DNA from: Alphaproteobacteria bacterium
GTDB taxonomy: Bacteria > Pseudomonadota > Alphaproteobacteria > Sphingomonadales > Sphingomonadaceae
DNA length: 64,000 nt
Assembly (NCBI GenBank): GCA_030424845.1
Contig: JAUHWC010000001.1
Coordinates: 1-64,000, forward strand
Direction of reading: 5' to 3'
Shown here in pieces: positions 27,976 to 37,197 of the stretch (the stretch's first letter is position 1; each line of letters begins with the position of its first letter). A model generated the notes under the pieces. The model had not been told where the DNA came from. It made no database searches and was given only the letters and a program-made list of their open reading frames with translations. The translations under genes and the position numbers were made by a program.

Positions 27976-29013
27976 ATGCGTGTTGACCTGTTCGACTTCC
28001 ACCTGCCGCAAGAACGCATAGCGCTGCGCCCCGTGCGGCCGCGCGATGCTGCACGCATGCTGGTGGTGAAGGGCAGCGACGCCCCGTTCGAGGACAGGGG
28101 CGTGCGCGACCTGCCGCAGCTGTTGCGGGCGGGCGATGTCATGGTCTTCAACGATACCCGCGTCATACCCGCACAGCTCGAAGGCCGGCGGGGCGAGGCG
28201 CGCATCGGTGTGACATTGCACAAGCGGGTGGACCTTCGCCGTTGGCAAGCCTTCGTCCGCAACGCCAAGCGCGTGAGGGAAGGAGACCTGCTGGAATTCG
28301 CCGCGGATGTGTCCGCCCTGGCGGAACGCCGCCATGAGGACGGCAGCTTCACCATTGCCTTTGCAGGCGACGAGCCGGTGGAGGTGCTGCTGGAGAGGGC
28401 CGGGCGCATGCCGTTGCCGCCCTATATCGCCGGCAAGCGCGAAACCGATGCGGAAGACCGCAAGGATTACCAGACGATCTTCGCCAAGGAGGATGGTGCG
28501 GTTGCTGCACCCACCGCATCGCTGCATTTCACCGATCGCTTGCTGCAAGAGCTGGACGATGCAGGAGTGATCCGCACCACGCTCACCCTGCATGTGGGAG
28601 CCGGAACTTTTCTGCCGGTGAAGGCGGACGACACTGCCGACCACCAGATGCATGCCGAATTCGGGCGGATCGATGCGCAAACAGCCGCCCTGCTGAACGA
28701 GGCGCGGGCGAAGGGCGGGCGGATCATTGCCGCGGGCACCACGGCCTTGCGGTTGCTGGAGAGCGCGGCTGACGAGGACGGCGTGATCCACCCGTTCGAG
28801 GGCGACACCTCCATCTTCATCACGCCGGGCTACACTTTCCGCGCGGTCGATGGCCTGATGACCAATTTCCACCTGCCCAAGTCCACGCTGTTCATGCTGG
28901 TCAGCGCGCTGATGGGGCTGGACCGGATGCAGGCGGCCTATGCCCATGCGATCGAGCACGAATACCGCTTCTACAGTTACGGTGACAGCTCGCTGTTGCT
29001 GCCGGAGCGCTAG
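27976..29013 (+). CDS. queA: S-adenosylmethionine:tRNA ribosyltransferase-isomerase QueA
   Basis: The 345-residue protein shows the QueA features: [57 protein letters not shown] and [16 protein letters not shown]. It transfers ribose from SAM to preQ1-modified tRNA, making epoxyqueuosine. tgt, which inserts preQ1, lies 3.2 kb downstream on the same strand. Its stop is 3 bp from the stop of the convergent cupin gene. Confidence 0.97.
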   Translation: MRVDLFDFHLPQERIALRPVRPRDAARMLVVKGSDAPFEDRGVRDLPQLLRAGDVMVFNDTRVIPAQLEGRRGEARIGVTLHKRVDLRRWQAFVRNAKRVREGDLLEFAADVSALAERRHEDGSFTIAFAGDEPVEVLLERAGRMPLPPYIAGKRETDAEDRKDYQTIFAKEDGAVAAPTASLHFTDRLLQELDDAGVIRTTLTLHVGAGTFLPVKADDTADHQMHAEFGRIDAQTAALLNEARAKGGRIIAAGTTALRLLESAADEDGVIHPFEGDTSIFITPGYTFRAVDGLMTNFHLPKSTLFMLVSALMGLDRMQAAYAHAIEHEYRFYSYGDSSLLLPER

Positions 29014-29016
29014 GGC

Positions 29017-29412
29017 CTACTCGGTCGTTTTCCCGTCGAAATGCTCGTGCGCCGCTTCTGCTTCGGCGCAGGTCTTGTGGATCGTGCCGTCGATATGTTC
29101 GGGCGGGCCGTAGATGGTGTAGAGCTTGAGCGGTTCGGAGCCGGTGCAACGCACATTATGGTTGGCCCCTTGGGGCACGATCACGGCATCGTCCGCCTTC
29201 ACGGCATAGACGTTGTCATCCACGGTGACTTCCCCTTCGCCTGCCTCGAAACGGAAGAACTGGTCGCGATCATCGTGCACTTCCGCACCGATTTCCTCGC
29301 CGGGCTGGATCGTCATCAGCACCAGTTGCAGGTTGTGCCCGGTGTAGAGCACCTTGCGGAAAAGCGCGTTTTCCTCGGTCGCTTTCTCGATGTTGTCGAA
29401 ATAGCCTTTCAT
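29017..29412 (-). CDS. Cupin-domain protein
   Basis: The 131-residue protein is a single cupin. Motif 1 reads GEEIGAEVHDDRDQFFRFEAGEGEV, with His/Asp/Glu metal-ligand positions, and motif 2 VIVPQGANHNVRCTG. It resembles mannose-6-phosphate isomerase-like cupins of unknown substrate. The ATG at 29412 has AGGAGAAGG directly upstream, so the earlier in-frame starts can be ruled out. Enzyme activity is not predictable from the sequence. Confidence 0.88.
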   Translation of the reverse strand: MKGYFDNIEKATEENALFRKVLYTGHNLQLVLMTIQPGEEIGAEVHDDRDQFFRFEAGEGEVTVDDNVYAVKADDAVIVPQGANHNVRCTGSEPLKLYTIYGPPEHIDGTIHKTCAEAEAAHEHFDGKTTE

Positions 29413-29542
29413 GTGCCTTCTCCTGCCTGTTGGGTCGATAACGGGATGATTTCCCGATGAACCCGATGACGCAAGCAATCATTGGGGCACATCAAAAACA
29501 GTTCGCTTGTAAAACCTTTTTCCCTGGCCAACAGTCCCGCGC

Positions 29543-30502
29543 ATGGTCACGAAAACTCCTGAAACGATTCTCGACATCCGCGGTCTTGAAAAGACCTACA
29601 AGGGCGGTGTGCAGGCGCTGGCCGGTGTCGACCTGCAGATCCGCAAGGGCGAGATTTTCGCGCTGCTCGGCCCCAATGGTGCCGGCAAGACGACGCTGAT
29701 CGGCTCTGTCTGCGGGCTGGTGAACCCCACCGGCGGAACGATCACCGCATTCGGCAGCGACATCCGCAGCAACTGGCGCGAGGCGCGTCGCCGGATCGGC
29801 CTGGTGCCGCAGGAACTCAGTTTCGACATGTTCGACAAGGTGATCCGGCAGGTGCGCTATTCGCGCGGCATGTTCGGTTGCGCGCCGGACGAGGCAAGGA
29901 TCGAGGAAGTGCTGCGTTCGCTCAGCCTTTGGGACAAGCGCAACGAACCGATCCGCAAGCTTTCCGGCGGGATGAAGCGCCGGGTGATGATTGCCAAGGC
30001 GCTGAGCCACGAGCCTGACCTGCTGTTCCTCGATGAACCCACGGCGGGCGTGGACGTGGAACTGCGCCGGGACATGTGGAAGCAGATCGAGGCTCTGCGC
30101 GAGCGCGGCACCACCATCATCCTGACCACCCACTATATCGAGGAAGCCGAAGAGATTGCCGACCGCGTGGGTGTGATCAACAAGGGCCAGATCCTGCTGA
30201 CGGACGACAAGGCCGCCATCATGGCGCAGCTTGGCCGGACAGAGGCGGTCTTTGAACTGGCACACCCGATGAGCGAGATTCCCGCTGCCATTGCCAGCTA
30301 TCCGGTGGTGCTGGAGGACGATGGCCGCAAGCTCGTGTACCGCGGCGGGGACGGAACCGGGCAGGGCAAGCGCGACGTGGCCGAACTGGCGCAGGACCTG
30401 ACGCGCAACGGCATCGCCTTTACCGGGCTCGATGCCCACGAATCCTCGCTGGAGGAGATTTTCGTCGGCCTCCTGGAAGACCGCCAGGAGGAAGCGGCAT
30501 GA
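29543..30502 (+). CDS. ABC transporter ATP-binding protein (ABC-2 exporter family)
   Basis: The 319-residue ATPase has Walker A GPNGAGKTT, signature LSGGMKRRVMIAKAL, Walker B LLFLDEPTAGVD and the H-loop TTHYIEEAEEIADRV. Sequence type is that of drug/polysaccharide-like ABC-2 exporters (YadG/NodI-like). A C-terminal 85-residue domain after the ATPase is typical. It overlaps the permease gene as ATGA. Substrate unknown. No good ribosome site precedes the ATG. Confidence 0.92.
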   Translation: MVTKTPETILDIRGLEKTYKGGVQALAGVDLQIRKGEIFALLGPNGAGKTTLIGSVCGLVNPTGGTITAFGSDIRSNWREARRRIGLVPQELSFDMFDKVIRQVRYSRGMFGCAPDEARIEEVLRSLSLWDKRNEPIRKLSGGMKRRVMIAKALSHEPDLLFLDEPTAGVDVELRRDMWKQIEALRERGTTIILTTHYIEEAEEIADRVGVINKGQILLTDDKAAIMAQLGRTEAVFELAHPMSEIPAAIASYPVVLEDDGRKLVYRGGDGTGQGKRDVAELAQDLTRNGIAFTGLDAHESSLEEIFVGLLEDRQEEAA

Positions 30503-31266
30503 ACATTCGCGGTGCCATCGCCATCCTCAAGAACGAATTGCAGCGCTTCTTCCGCACGGCTTTCGGATCGATCCTATCACCGGTGCTCACCACATCGCTC
30601 TACATCGTGGTGTTCGGGGCTGCGATCGGCGGGCGCATGGATCCGTCCCTGTTCGGCGGTGCCACCTATGGCGCGTTCCTCGTGCCAGGCCTGATCATGC
30701 TGACGCTGCTCTCCGAAAGCACGTCCAATGCCAGCTTCGGCATCTACATGCCCAAGTTCACCGGCGCGATCTACGAGTTGCTGTCCGCGCCTGTCGGGGT
30801 GGCGGAAACCATCATCGGTTTCGTGGGCGCGGCGGCGATGAAATCGCTGATCATCGCCGGGATCATCCTGCTGACTGCGCGGGTATTCGTCGATTACTCG
30901 ATTGCCCATCCCTTGCTCGCCATCGGCTATATCGTCCTGGTGGCGGCAGCCTTCGCGCTGTTCGGCTTCATCCTTGGCCTGTGGGCGGACGGGTTCGAGA
31001 AGCTGCAGATCGTGCCGATGCTGATCCTGATGCCGCTCACCTTCCTTGGCGGCACTTTCTATTCGATCGAGATGCTGGCCGAGCCTTGGCGCACCGTCGC
31101 CCAGTTCAACCCCATTTTCTACCTGATCAATGGCCTGCGCTGGACTTTCACGGGTTCGTCTGACGTGCCCATCGGTATCGCCTTCGGCTTCACGCTGGCC
31201 TTCCTCGCGTTGTGCGTGGCCATTATCGCCTGGATCTTCAGGACAGGGTGGCGATTGCGCGAATGA
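30499..31266 (+). CDS. ABC-2 type transporter permease
   Basis: The 255-residue membrane protein has six predicted helices and the ABC-2 signature region around MLILMPLTFLGGTFYSIEMLAEPWRTVAQFNPIFYLINGLRW, as in YadH/NodJ-type permeases. It pairs with the ATPase upstream (4-bp overlap). The exported compound is unknown. Confidence 0.92.
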   Translation: MNIRGAIAILKNELQRFFRTAFGSILSPVLTTSLYIVVFGAAIGGRMDPSLFGGATYGAFLVPGLIMLTLLSESTSNASFGIYMPKFTGAIYELLSAPVGVAETIIGFVGAAAMKSLIIAGIILLTARVFVDYSIAHPLLAIGYIVLVAAAFALFGFILGLWADGFEKLQIVPMLILMPLTFLGGTFYSIEMLAEPWRTVAQFNPIFYLINGLRWTFTGSSDVPIGIAFGFTLAFLALCVAIIAWIFRTGWRLRE

Positions 31267-31284
31267 GCCGCTAACGCGGCGCGC

Positions 31285-32229
31285 ATGAGGATCACGAGTA
31301 CAATCATTCCGCTTGCGGCGTTGGTTGCAACGCCCGCCCACGCCCAACTTCCCGAGCCCGTTCGCGCCATGATCGAGGCTGCCGTCGAAACCGGCGATGC
31401 CGACACGGTGAAAGCCGTGGTGGACGTGGCCCGCACGACCAATCCCGATGACGTGGCAGAGATCGATGCCATGTTCGCGTCCTTCGAGGCCGAACAGGCG
31501 GAACTCGCTGCAGCAGAGGCCGAAGCCGAGGAAATGGCCATTCGCGAGGCCGGCCTCCTCGACAACTGGAACGGGCAGGGCCAGATCGGCTTCTTCCAGT
31601 CTTCCGGCAACACCGACAGCGTCGGCCTGACCGCGCAGGTGGAACTCAACCGCGAGGGCATCGACTGGGAGCACAAGTTCCGCGCCGCCGTGGATTATCG
31701 CCGCAACAACGGTGCGACCGATCGCGAGCAGTTCCTGGCGGTCTACGAACCGCGCTACCAGATCAGCGATCGCCTCTTCGCCTATGCCCTTGGACAGTAC
31801 GAGCGGGACAGGTTCCAGGGCTTTTCCGCCCGCTATTCCTTCTCTGGCGGCCTTGGCTACCGGGTGATCGATGGAGAGAACCTGCGCCTTGCCGTGAAGG
31901 CCGGCCCCGCATGGCGCCGCACGCAGCTGGTCAATGGCCAGTCGGAAAGCAACTTCGCGGCCCTGGCAGGCCTCGATTTCGATTGGCAGATCAGTGACCG
32001 GATCAAGGTGACGCAGGACACCAACGCCGTCGCCGATGCCGGTGGCAGCGCCCTTGCGATCGTGGACAGCAACAATGTCACGCTGAACCTGGTCACCGGG
32101 CTGGAAGGCAAGATCAACGATTCCCTTACAGCGCGCCTGGGCTATACGATCGAGTATGACAGCAACCCGCCCGCCGGAGCTGTCTCCACCGACACAATGA
32201 CACGGTTCACGCTGATCTATGGCTTCTGA
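31285..32229 (+). CDS. DUF481 (YdiY-like) outer-membrane barrel protein
   Basis: The 314-residue protein has a signal peptide ([21 protein letters not shown]), an acidic Ala/Glu-rich helical region (about 35-90, possibly coiled coil), and a beta-rich DUF481 barrel ([25 protein letters not shown] ... [12 protein letters not shown]) ending in the C-terminal Phe (LIYGF). DUF481 proteins are salt- or alkali-induced outer-membrane proteins of unclear function. It follows the ABC permease by 18 bp and overlaps the tgt start by 11 bp, so it is likely in one transcript with both. Confidence 0.87.
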   Translation: MRITSTIIPLAALVATPAHAQLPEPVRAMIEAAVETGDADTVKAVVDVARTTNPDDVAEIDAMFASFEAEQAELAAAEAEAEEMAIREAGLLDNWNGQGQIGFFQSSGNTDSVGLTAQVELNREGIDWEHKFRAAVDYRRNNGATDREQFLAVYEPRYQISDRLFAYALGQYERDRFQGFSARYSFSGGLGYRVIDGENLRLAVKAGPAWRRTQLVNGQSESNFAALAGLDFDWQISDRIKVTQDTNAVADAGGSALAIVDSNNVTLNLVTGLEGKINDSLTARLGYTIEYDSNPPAGAVSTDTMTRFTLIYGF

Positions 32230-33352
32230 CAAACCGCGCTTCGCCTTCACGCTGAAGGCCACTGACGGCAAGGCCCGCACAGGCGAAATTGCCATGAAGC
32301 GCGGCACCATCCGCACGCCTGCCTTCATGCCCGTGGGAACGGCGGCAACGGTGAAGGCGATGAAGCCGGAAACGGTGCGGGCGCTGGGTGCGGATATCAT
32401 CCTTGGCAATACCTACCACCTGATGCTGCGCCCCGGCGCGGAGCGGGTGGCGAAGCTGGGCGGGTTGCACAAGTTCATGAACTGGCACCGCCCGATCCTG
32501 ACCGATAGCGGCGGGTACCAGGTGATGAGCCTGTCGGACCTGCGCAAGCTCACCGAAGAAGGGGTGGAGTTCAAGAGCCACCTCGACGGCAGCCGTCACA
32601 TGCTCACCCCTGAACGCAGCATGGAAATCCAGCGCCTTCTGGGTTCCGATATCGTGATGGCGTTTGACGAATGTCCGCGTGCTGACCGCCCGCTGGACGA
32701 GATCAAGGCGAGCATGGAACTGTCCATGCGCTGGGCCAGGCGCAGCCGCGACGGGTTCGACAGCGGCGAGGAACATGCGGCGCGCAGTGCGCTGTTCGGC
32801 ATCCAGCAGGGCTGCCTTGACGAGGAGCTGCGTCGCCATTCGGCACAGGCACTGCGCGAGATCGGCTTTGACGGATATGCCATCGGCGGGCTTGCCGTGG
32901 GCGAAGGGCAGGAGGCAATGTTCGCCACGCTTGATTTCGCACCCGGCATGCTGCCCGAAAATGCGCCGCGCTACCTGATGGGCGTGGGCAAGCCGGATGA
33001 CCTGGTCGGCGCGGTGGAGCGCGGGGTGGACATGTTCGATTGCGTGCTGCCGACGCGATCAGGCCGCAATGGGCAGGCCTTCACCTGGAACGGCCCGGTA
33101 AACCTGCGCAATGCCCGCCATGCAGAAGACACAGCGCCACTCGACGAGAGCTGCCACTGCTCTGCCTGCACCAGCTATTCCCGCGCCTACCTCAACCATC
33201 TCGTCAAATCAGGAGAGATCCTGGGTGCCATGCTGGTGACCGAACACAACCTCACCTTCTACCAGCAATTGATGCAGGCCATGCGCGATGCCATTGCCGA
33301 AGGGCGCTTCGCCGCCTTTGCCAGCGACTTCCGGCGCAACTATTTGGGATGA
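32219..33352 (+). CDS. tgt: Queuine tRNA-ribosyltransferase Tgt
   Basis: The 377-residue TIM-barrel enzyme has the catalytic Asp in [11 protein letters not shown], the second Asp region [20 protein letters not shown], and the zinc site [17 protein letters not shown]. It exchanges guanine-34 for preQ1 in tRNAs with GUN anticodons. The ATG overlaps the upstream gene by 11 bp and its stop overlaps the M50-like gene (ATGA). Confidence 0.97.
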   Translation: MASDKPRFAFTLKATDGKARTGEIAMKRGTIRTPAFMPVGTAATVKAMKPETVRALGADIILGNTYHLMLRPGAERVAKLGGLHKFMNWHRPILTDSGGYQVMSLSDLRKLTEEGVEFKSHLDGSRHMLTPERSMEIQRLLGSDIVMAFDECPRADRPLDEIKASMELSMRWARRSRDGFDSGEEHAARSALFGIQQGCLDEELRRHSAQALREIGFDGYAIGGLAVGEGQEAMFATLDFAPGMLPENAPRYLMGVGKPDDLVGAVERGVDMFDCVLPTRSGRNGQAFTWNGPVNLRNARHAEDTAPLDESCHCSACTSYSRAYLNHLVKSGEILGAMLVTEHNLTFYQQLMQAMRDAIAEGRFAAFASDFRRNYLG

Positions 33353-34062
33353 GCGCGATCCGCCGGGAAGAGGAACGGTCCGAGAGCCTGAAGTGGCTTG
33401 CCCTGTTCGTGGCGGTCACGATTGCCCTGTGGCATTCGCCCTTCGCCATCGTTCTCTATCCCTTCACCCTGCTGGCGACGTGGTTTCACGAGATGGGCCA
33501 CGGGCTTGCCGGCATGATGGTGGGGGCGGATTTCGTCAGCCTGGTGATCCTGCCGGACGGGTCGGGTTACACCACCAGCATGCGCAGCACGGAGTTCTCC
33601 TCTGCGGCTGCGGCCTTCGTCAGCGCAGGTGGGCCGTTGGGGCCGGCAATTGCGGGCGGGGCGCTGATCATTGCCTCCCGCTGGCGCAAGGGCAGCGTCT
33701 GGGCACTGGTCATGCTGGCTGCGGCCTTGCTGGTTTCGACCCTCGTGGTGGTCGATGGCCTGACGGGCTGGATCGTGTTGCCGGCACTGGCGCTGGTTCT
33801 CCTGTGGTTTGCCCGTTTCGCCTCGGTCCAGCATCGTCAGCTGGCCTTGAAGTTCTGCGGAATACAGGGCTGCATCTCGACCTACGTCAGCCTCGATTAC
33901 CTGTTCTCGCGCGGCGGCGTGATGGTGGCAGGCGCGCAGTATTCCGATACCGAGCAGATGGCCCGGGCGCTGTTCCTGCCTTACTGGTTCTGGGGCATCG
34001 TGCTCACCGCCATGATCGCGGCGATCATCGCCGGCAGCCTGTGGATCGCCTACCGCCGCTGA
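33349..34062 (+). CDS. M50-family membrane metallopeptidase-like protein
   Basis: The 237-residue membrane protein has the zinc motif H47-E48-M-G-H51 at the end of a helix ([13 protein letters not shown]), about six transmembrane segments and a second conserved Gly-rich segment ([13 protein letters not shown]), matching the M50B-like peptidase group. It may cleave proteins inside the membrane or be an inactive relative. Its ATG overlaps the tgt stop (ATGA), which fixes the start. Substrate unknown. Confidence 0.85.
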   Translation: MSAIRREEERSESLKWLALFVAVTIALWHSPFAIVLYPFTLLATWFHEMGHGLAGMMVGADFVSLVILPDGSGYTTSMRSTEFSSAAAAFVSAGGPLGPAIAGGALIIASRWRKGSVWALVMLAAALLVSTLVVVDGLTGWIVLPALALVLLWFARFASVQHRQLALKFCGIQGCISTYVSLDYLFSRGGVMVAGAQYSDTEQMARALFLPYWFWGIVLTAMIAAIIAGSLWIAYRR

Positions 34063-34077
34063 GGCCCCGGGGCGCAC

Positions 34078-34110
34078 AAACAAAAAGGGCGGCCACGAAA
34101 GGCCGCCCCG
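34078..34110. terminator. Intrinsic terminator between the M50-like gene and rpsD
   Basis: GGGCGGCC and GGCCGCCC form a strong stem. On the minus strand it is followed by TTTTTGTTTG and ends rpsD; on the plus strand CGTTTGCTT follows, a weaker tail for the upstream operon. Confidence 0.9.
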
Positions 34111-34134
34111 TTTGCTTGGTGATGTCCCGCAGGA

Positions 34135-34749
34135 TCAGCGCGAGTAGAACTCGACCACCAGGTTCGGTTCCATCGTCACCGGATAGGGCACCTCGTCCAG
34201 CGTGGGAACGCGGGTGTAGGTAACCTTGTCGGTGCCATCGGGAACGACATAGTCGGGGATGTCGCGCTCGGGCAGGCTCTGTGCTTCGATGACGAGAGCC
34301 ATTTCCTTGGCCTTGTCACCCAGCGAGATCACGTCACCCACGTTGATGCGACGGCTTGCGATGTTGCACTTCACGCCGTTCACGCGGATGTGGCCGTGCG
34401 AAACGATCTGGCGGGCAGCGAAGATCGTCGGTGCGAACTTGGCGCGGTAAACGATCATGTCGAGGCGGCGCTCGAGCAGGCCGATCAGGTTCTGGCTGGT
34501 GTCACCCTTCATCGCAGCCGCTTCCTTGTAGGTGCGGCGGAACTGCTTTTCGGTCACGTCGCCGTAATAGCCCTTCAGCTTCTGCTTGGCGCGCAGCTGC
34601 AGGCCATAGTCGGACATCTTGCCCTTGCGGCGCTGGCCGTGCTGGCCGGGGCCATAGGAACGCTTGTTGACCGGGGAATTCGGGCGACCCCAGATGTTTT
34701 CGCCCATGCGGCGGTCGAGCTTGTGCTTGGCGCTGGTGCGCTTCGTCAT
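34135..34749 (-). CDS. rpsD: 30S ribosomal protein S4
   Basis: The 204-residue protein has the S4 N-terminus ([21 protein letters not shown]), the RNA-binding S4 domain ([32 protein letters not shown]) and the usual C-terminus (VVEFYSR). It is a primary 16S rRNA binder. ATG 34749 has GGAG seven bases upstream. It is a single-gene transcript with a strong promoter at 34903-34930, which implies a leader of about 150 nt. Confidence 0.98.
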   Translation of the reverse strand: MTKRTSAKHKLDRRMGENIWGRPNSPVNKRSYGPGQHGQRRKGKMSDYGLQLRAKQKLKGYYGDVTEKQFRRTYKEAAAMKGDTSQNLIGLLERRLDMIVYRAKFAPTIFAARQIVSHGHIRVNGVKCNIASRRINVGDVISLGDKAKEMALVIEAQSLPERDIPDYVVPDGTDKVTYTRVPTLDEVPYPVTMEPNLVVEFYSR

Positions 34750-34902
34750 TGTCTTTCTCCAATTTGCATCGCCACCCCGTCGGTGGCGCTTCAACCCGGC
34801 ATTGCACCGCCATGGCAGTTCCATGACGCGGCCACCGCTTCACCGGGATGCGGGGCCAATCGAAAGCCCGCCTTGCAGACGGTCAGACGAAGTGAAGGCG
34901 CG

Positions 34903-34930
34903 CGTTTAGCTGCGCGTGCCGTTATGTCAA
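34903..34930 (-). promoter_or_regulatory. rpsD promoter
   Basis: TTGACA (34925-34930) and TAAACG (34903-34908) stand 16 bp apart on the minus strand, one of the best -35 boxes in the window. The leader to the rpsD start contains two hairpins: CATGG/CCATG (34811-34825) and CGCCACC/GGTGGCG (34770-34788). Confidence 0.6.
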
Positions 34931-34944
34931 GGCAATTACGCTGT

Positions 34945-35277
34945 TCAGCAGCCGCCGAACTGGTCCTGGTTGCAGGACTTGCCACCCGAGGCATTGCGAC
35001 CCATGCGGTTCATCTCGTCACGGGTGCGTGCTTCCACTGCGGCCCATTCGTCGCGGGTCAGGCAGGTGCGGGTGCGGCGGGTCAGCGACCCGGTCACGCG
35101 TTCTGTCCGGCAAACGACTTCGCTGCCGCGGTCATCCTCTTCCTCTGCCGCCTGTTCTTCCTGCTGGGAAGCCTGGGCAACCTGGGTAACCATGGCCTCC
35201 TCATCGCGATCCTGCGCGATGGCGGCGGTGGCGCCCAGAACCAGAGTGGCAGCGGCAACAATATGCAATTTCATCAA
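34945..35277 (-). CDS. Small secreted protein with CR..VTGSLTRR..C.TRDEW motif (copy 1)
   Basis: The 110-residue protein has a signal peptide (KLHIVAAATLVLGATAAIAQ), an acidic Gln/Glu linker and a compact motif: VCRTERVTGSLTRRTRTC, LTRDEWAAVEARTRDEMNRMGRNASG, ending CNQDQFGGC. Four Cys residues suggest two disulfides. It is paralogous to the next gene; the motif class is common in small periplasmic proteins of Sphingomonadales but has no function I know. A perfect -10 TATAAT lies at 35309-35314. Confidence 0.8.
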   Translation of the reverse strand: MMKLHIVAAATLVLGATAAIAQDRDEEAMVTQVAQASQQEEQAAEEEDDRGSEVVCRTERVTGSLTRRTRTCLTRDEWAAVEARTRDEMNRMGRNASGGKSCNQDQFGGC

Positions 35278-35308
35278 TTCTCTCCCTCGCTTGGAGGCTC
35301 GCTACATG

Positions 35309-35314
35309 ATTATA
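35309..35314 (-). promoter_or_regulatory. Consensus -10 element of copy 1
   Basis: TATAAT on the minus strand in an A/T-rich patch, 31 bp before the start codon of the small secreted protein at 34945-35277; the -35 is not obvious (TTGG about 16 bp upstream). Confidence 0.4.
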
Positions 35315-35340
35315 ATTTGTAAGGAAATCACCAATCCGAT

Positions 35341-35381
35341 GAACCGTTGCTGAAAAGCTGCAAAACCGTCAGCAACGGTTC
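35341..35381. repeat. 13-bp perfect inverted repeat at the 3' end of copy 2
   Basis: GAACCGTTGCTGA (35341-35353) and TCAGCAACGGTTC (35369-35381) flank a 15-bp loop. The arm at 35369-35381 encodes the last residues and stop (NRC-stop) of the gene at 35369-35686. There is no T-run on either side, so it is more a transcript-end stabiliser or Rho-dependent structure than a classic terminator. Confidence 0.7.
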
Positions 35382-35686
35382 TGGAAAGGGTTGTCCGGAA
35401 TACACTGGCTGCCCGAAGCGTTGCGCCCCATGCGGTCCAGGTGATCCTTGGTACGTGCTTCGACGATGTCCCACTCGTCGCGGGTAAGGCAGGTGCAGGT
35501 GCGGCGGGTCAGCGACCCGGTCACGCGTTCGGTCCGGCAAAGGACTTCGCTGCCGCGATCGTCCTCTTCCTGTTGCTGGGTTGCCTGGACGGCCTGCGTT
35601 TCGGCGGCTTCTTCATCCTGGTCCTGCGCCCATGCGGCGGAGGTTCCAAGAGCCAGTGCAGCAGCGGCAAGAATATGGATTCTCAT
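35369..35686 (-). CDS. Small secreted protein with CR..VTGSLTRR..C.TRDEW motif (copy 2)
   Basis: The 105-residue protein has a signal peptide (MRIHILAAAALALGTSAAWAQ), a Gln/Glu-rich linker and the same core as its neighbour: LCRTERVTGSLTRRTCTC, LTRDEWDIVEARTKDHLDRMGRNASG, with a different tail (QCIPDNPFQNRC). It has two extra Cys residues relative to copy 1. The pair came from tandem duplication. Function unknown; a periplasmic disulfide-stabilised protein is likely. Confidence 0.8.
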   Translation of the reverse strand: MRIHILAAAALALGTSAAWAQDQDEEAAETQAVQATQQQEEDDRGSEVLCRTERVTGSLTRRTCTCLTRDEWDIVEARTKDHLDRMGRNASGSQCIPDNPFQNRC

Positions 35687-35784
35687 CGAATTTCCTCTCT
35701 CACTTGCCTGCCTGCCTACACGAAAGTTGGCGGGAGCGGGAGAAAGAATGTGTCGCGACTTGTCGCCGCAAAGGGTGCTGGCGC

Positions 35785-36516
35785 CTATTCCGGCTTGCGC
35801 GCCTCACGCTCAAGGCTGCTTAGCACCCCGCGCAGGGTGCGCACTTCCAGGTGGTTCCACGCCGGCTTCGTCAGCAACGAGCGAAGAGTGCGTCGAGTGG
35901 AATCCGCGCGGGCTTCCGGCAGGAAATAGCCTTTTGGTTCCAGCATCCGGTCCAGATGTTCGATCAGCCCTTCAAGCTCCTCCTGCGGGGCAGGGGGAAG
36001 CAGCTCTTCCTGCGTGGGCTGGGCGAGGTCGCAGTGCTTGGACCATTCATATGCGCACAGGATCACCGCTTGCGCCAGGTTGAGCGAACCGAATTCGGGA
36101 TTGATCGGCACGGTCAGGATTGAGCGCGCCAAGGCCACGTCAGCGGTTTCGAGGCCGGAACGCTCAGGTCCGAACAGGATCGCGCTGCGGCCCTCCTGCA
36201 CGGCAATTTCCTTCGCGGCTTCCTCGGGCGTGACGACAGGCTTTGTCACCCCGCGCTTGCGTACCGTGGTGGCGTAGACATGGGCGCAATCGGCCACGGC
36301 ATCGGCAGTTGTCTCGAACACCTGCGCTGCATCCAGCACATTGTCGGCTCCGGCAGCAGCAGGTCCGGCAGATGGGTTGGGCCAGCCATCGCGGGGCGCG
36401 ACAAGGCGCAACTCGGTGAGCCCGAAATTGAGCATTGCGCGAGCCGCCTTGCCGATGTTCTCGCCCAGTTGCGGGCGAACAAGGACGATGATGGGGTTCC
36501 TATTCGCTCCCGGCAT
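35785..36516 (-). CDS. trmJ: TrmJ-type tRNA (cytidine/uridine-2'-O)-methyltransferase
   Basis: The 243-residue SpoU/TrmH-family enzyme has the three knot motifs: [22 protein letters not shown] (motif 1), [11 protein letters not shown] (motif 2) and [16 protein letters not shown] (motif 3). It methylates the 2'-OH of residue 32 in tRNAs by comparison with TrmJ. The ATG at 36516 lies 17 bp inside the nrdR 3' end, so it is coupled to nrdR. The C-terminal extension of about 80 residues fits TrmJ rather than TrmL. Confidence 0.85.
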   Translation of the reverse strand: MPGANRNPIIVLVRPQLGENIGKAARAMLNFGLTELRLVAPRDGWPNPSAGPAAAGADNVLDAAQVFETTADAVADCAHVYATTVRKRGVTKPVVTPEEAAKEIAVQEGRSAILFGPERSGLETADVALARSILTVPINPEFGSLNLAQAVILCAYEWSKHCDLAQPTQEELLPPAPQEELEGLIEHLDRMLEPKGYFLPEARADSTRRTLRSLLTKPAWNHLEVRTLRGVLSSLEREARKPE

Positions 36517-36961
36517 CGCGAACCTGGATGGCAAAGGCCTCGAAATCCTTGGCCTCGCTGAAATCGCGATAGACCGATGCAAAGCGGATGTAGGCCACGG
36601 AATCGATCTGGCGCAGGCCTTCCATGACCATTTCACCGATCCGGTCTGATTTCACTTCGCTTTCGCCGGCCGTTTCGACCTGCCGCTGGATGCCGGAGAC
36701 GAGCTGGTCAATCCGTTCCTGGTCGATCCCGCGCTTGCGGCAGGCCAGGGCAACCGATTTCTCGATCTTGCTGCGCTCGAAACTCTCGCGCTTGCCATCG
36801 CTCTTCACCACCGAAACATCGCGCAACTGCACCCGCTCGAAGGTTGTGAAGCGCGCGCCGCAGCTCTCGCACTGGCGGCGGCGGCGGATGGCTGTGTTGT
36901 CCTCGGTCGGACGCGAGTCCTTTACCTGGCTGTCATCGTGGGCGCAGAAGGGGCAACGCAT
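36500..36961 (-). CDS. nrdR: Transcriptional repressor NrdR
   Basis: The 153-residue protein begins with a zinc ribbon ([15 protein letters not shown], then [14 protein letters not shown]) and continues as an ATP-cone ([20 protein letters not shown]). NrdR represses ribonucleotide reductase genes in response to dATP/ATP. It is in the rpiB-glyA-74aa-nrdR-trmJ operon; glyA-nrdR proximity is common in proteobacteria. Confidence 0.96.
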   Translation of the reverse strand: MRCPFCAHDDSQVKDSRPTEDNTAIRRRRQCESCGARFTTFERVQLRDVSVVKSDGKRESFERSKIEKSVALACRKRGIDQERIDQLVSGIQRQVETAGESEVKSDRIGEMVMEGLRQIDSVAYIRFASVYRDFSEAKDFEAFAIQVRDAGSE

Positions 36962-36967
36962 GGCAGG

Positions 36968-37192
36968 TCAGGGTCGCACGCGCTTGTAAAGCATGAAACC
37001 CGCACCGGCGATGCCGCCGATGACCGGGCCGACGACCGGCAGGATCCAGCCCGCCACCGCACCAACGGCAACGCCGGTCAACACAGGAGCGGTGGAGGGA
37101 TGCGCCATCCCTTCTCGGCCGATCTGCTTCGCCTCGTCGATCGCATCCACGAGGATGCGGCTGTCGATCGGCTTGTCCTGCTTGTCAGTCAT
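36968..37192 (-). CDS. Small membrane protein of unknown function (74 aa)
   Basis: A short charged N-terminus (MTDKQDKPIDSRILVDAIDEAKQIGREG) is followed by one or two Gly/Val-rich hydrophobic segments (about 37-66) and a basic tail (YKRVRP). ATG 37192 is 5 bp after the glyA stop and the stop is 6 bp before nrdR, so it belongs to the operon. Function unknown. Confidence 0.75.
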   Translation of the reverse strand: MTDKQDKPIDSRILVDAIDEAKQIGREGMAHPSTAPVLTGVAVGAVAGWILPVVGPVIGGIAGAGFMLYKRVRP

Positions 37193-37197
37193 GGCTG

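Noticed and set aside
30577-32409. Long antisense open frame across the ABC permease and DUF481 genes
   Set aside because: The sense genes have signal peptides and family motifs; the antisense product is low-complexity and has no coherent domain.
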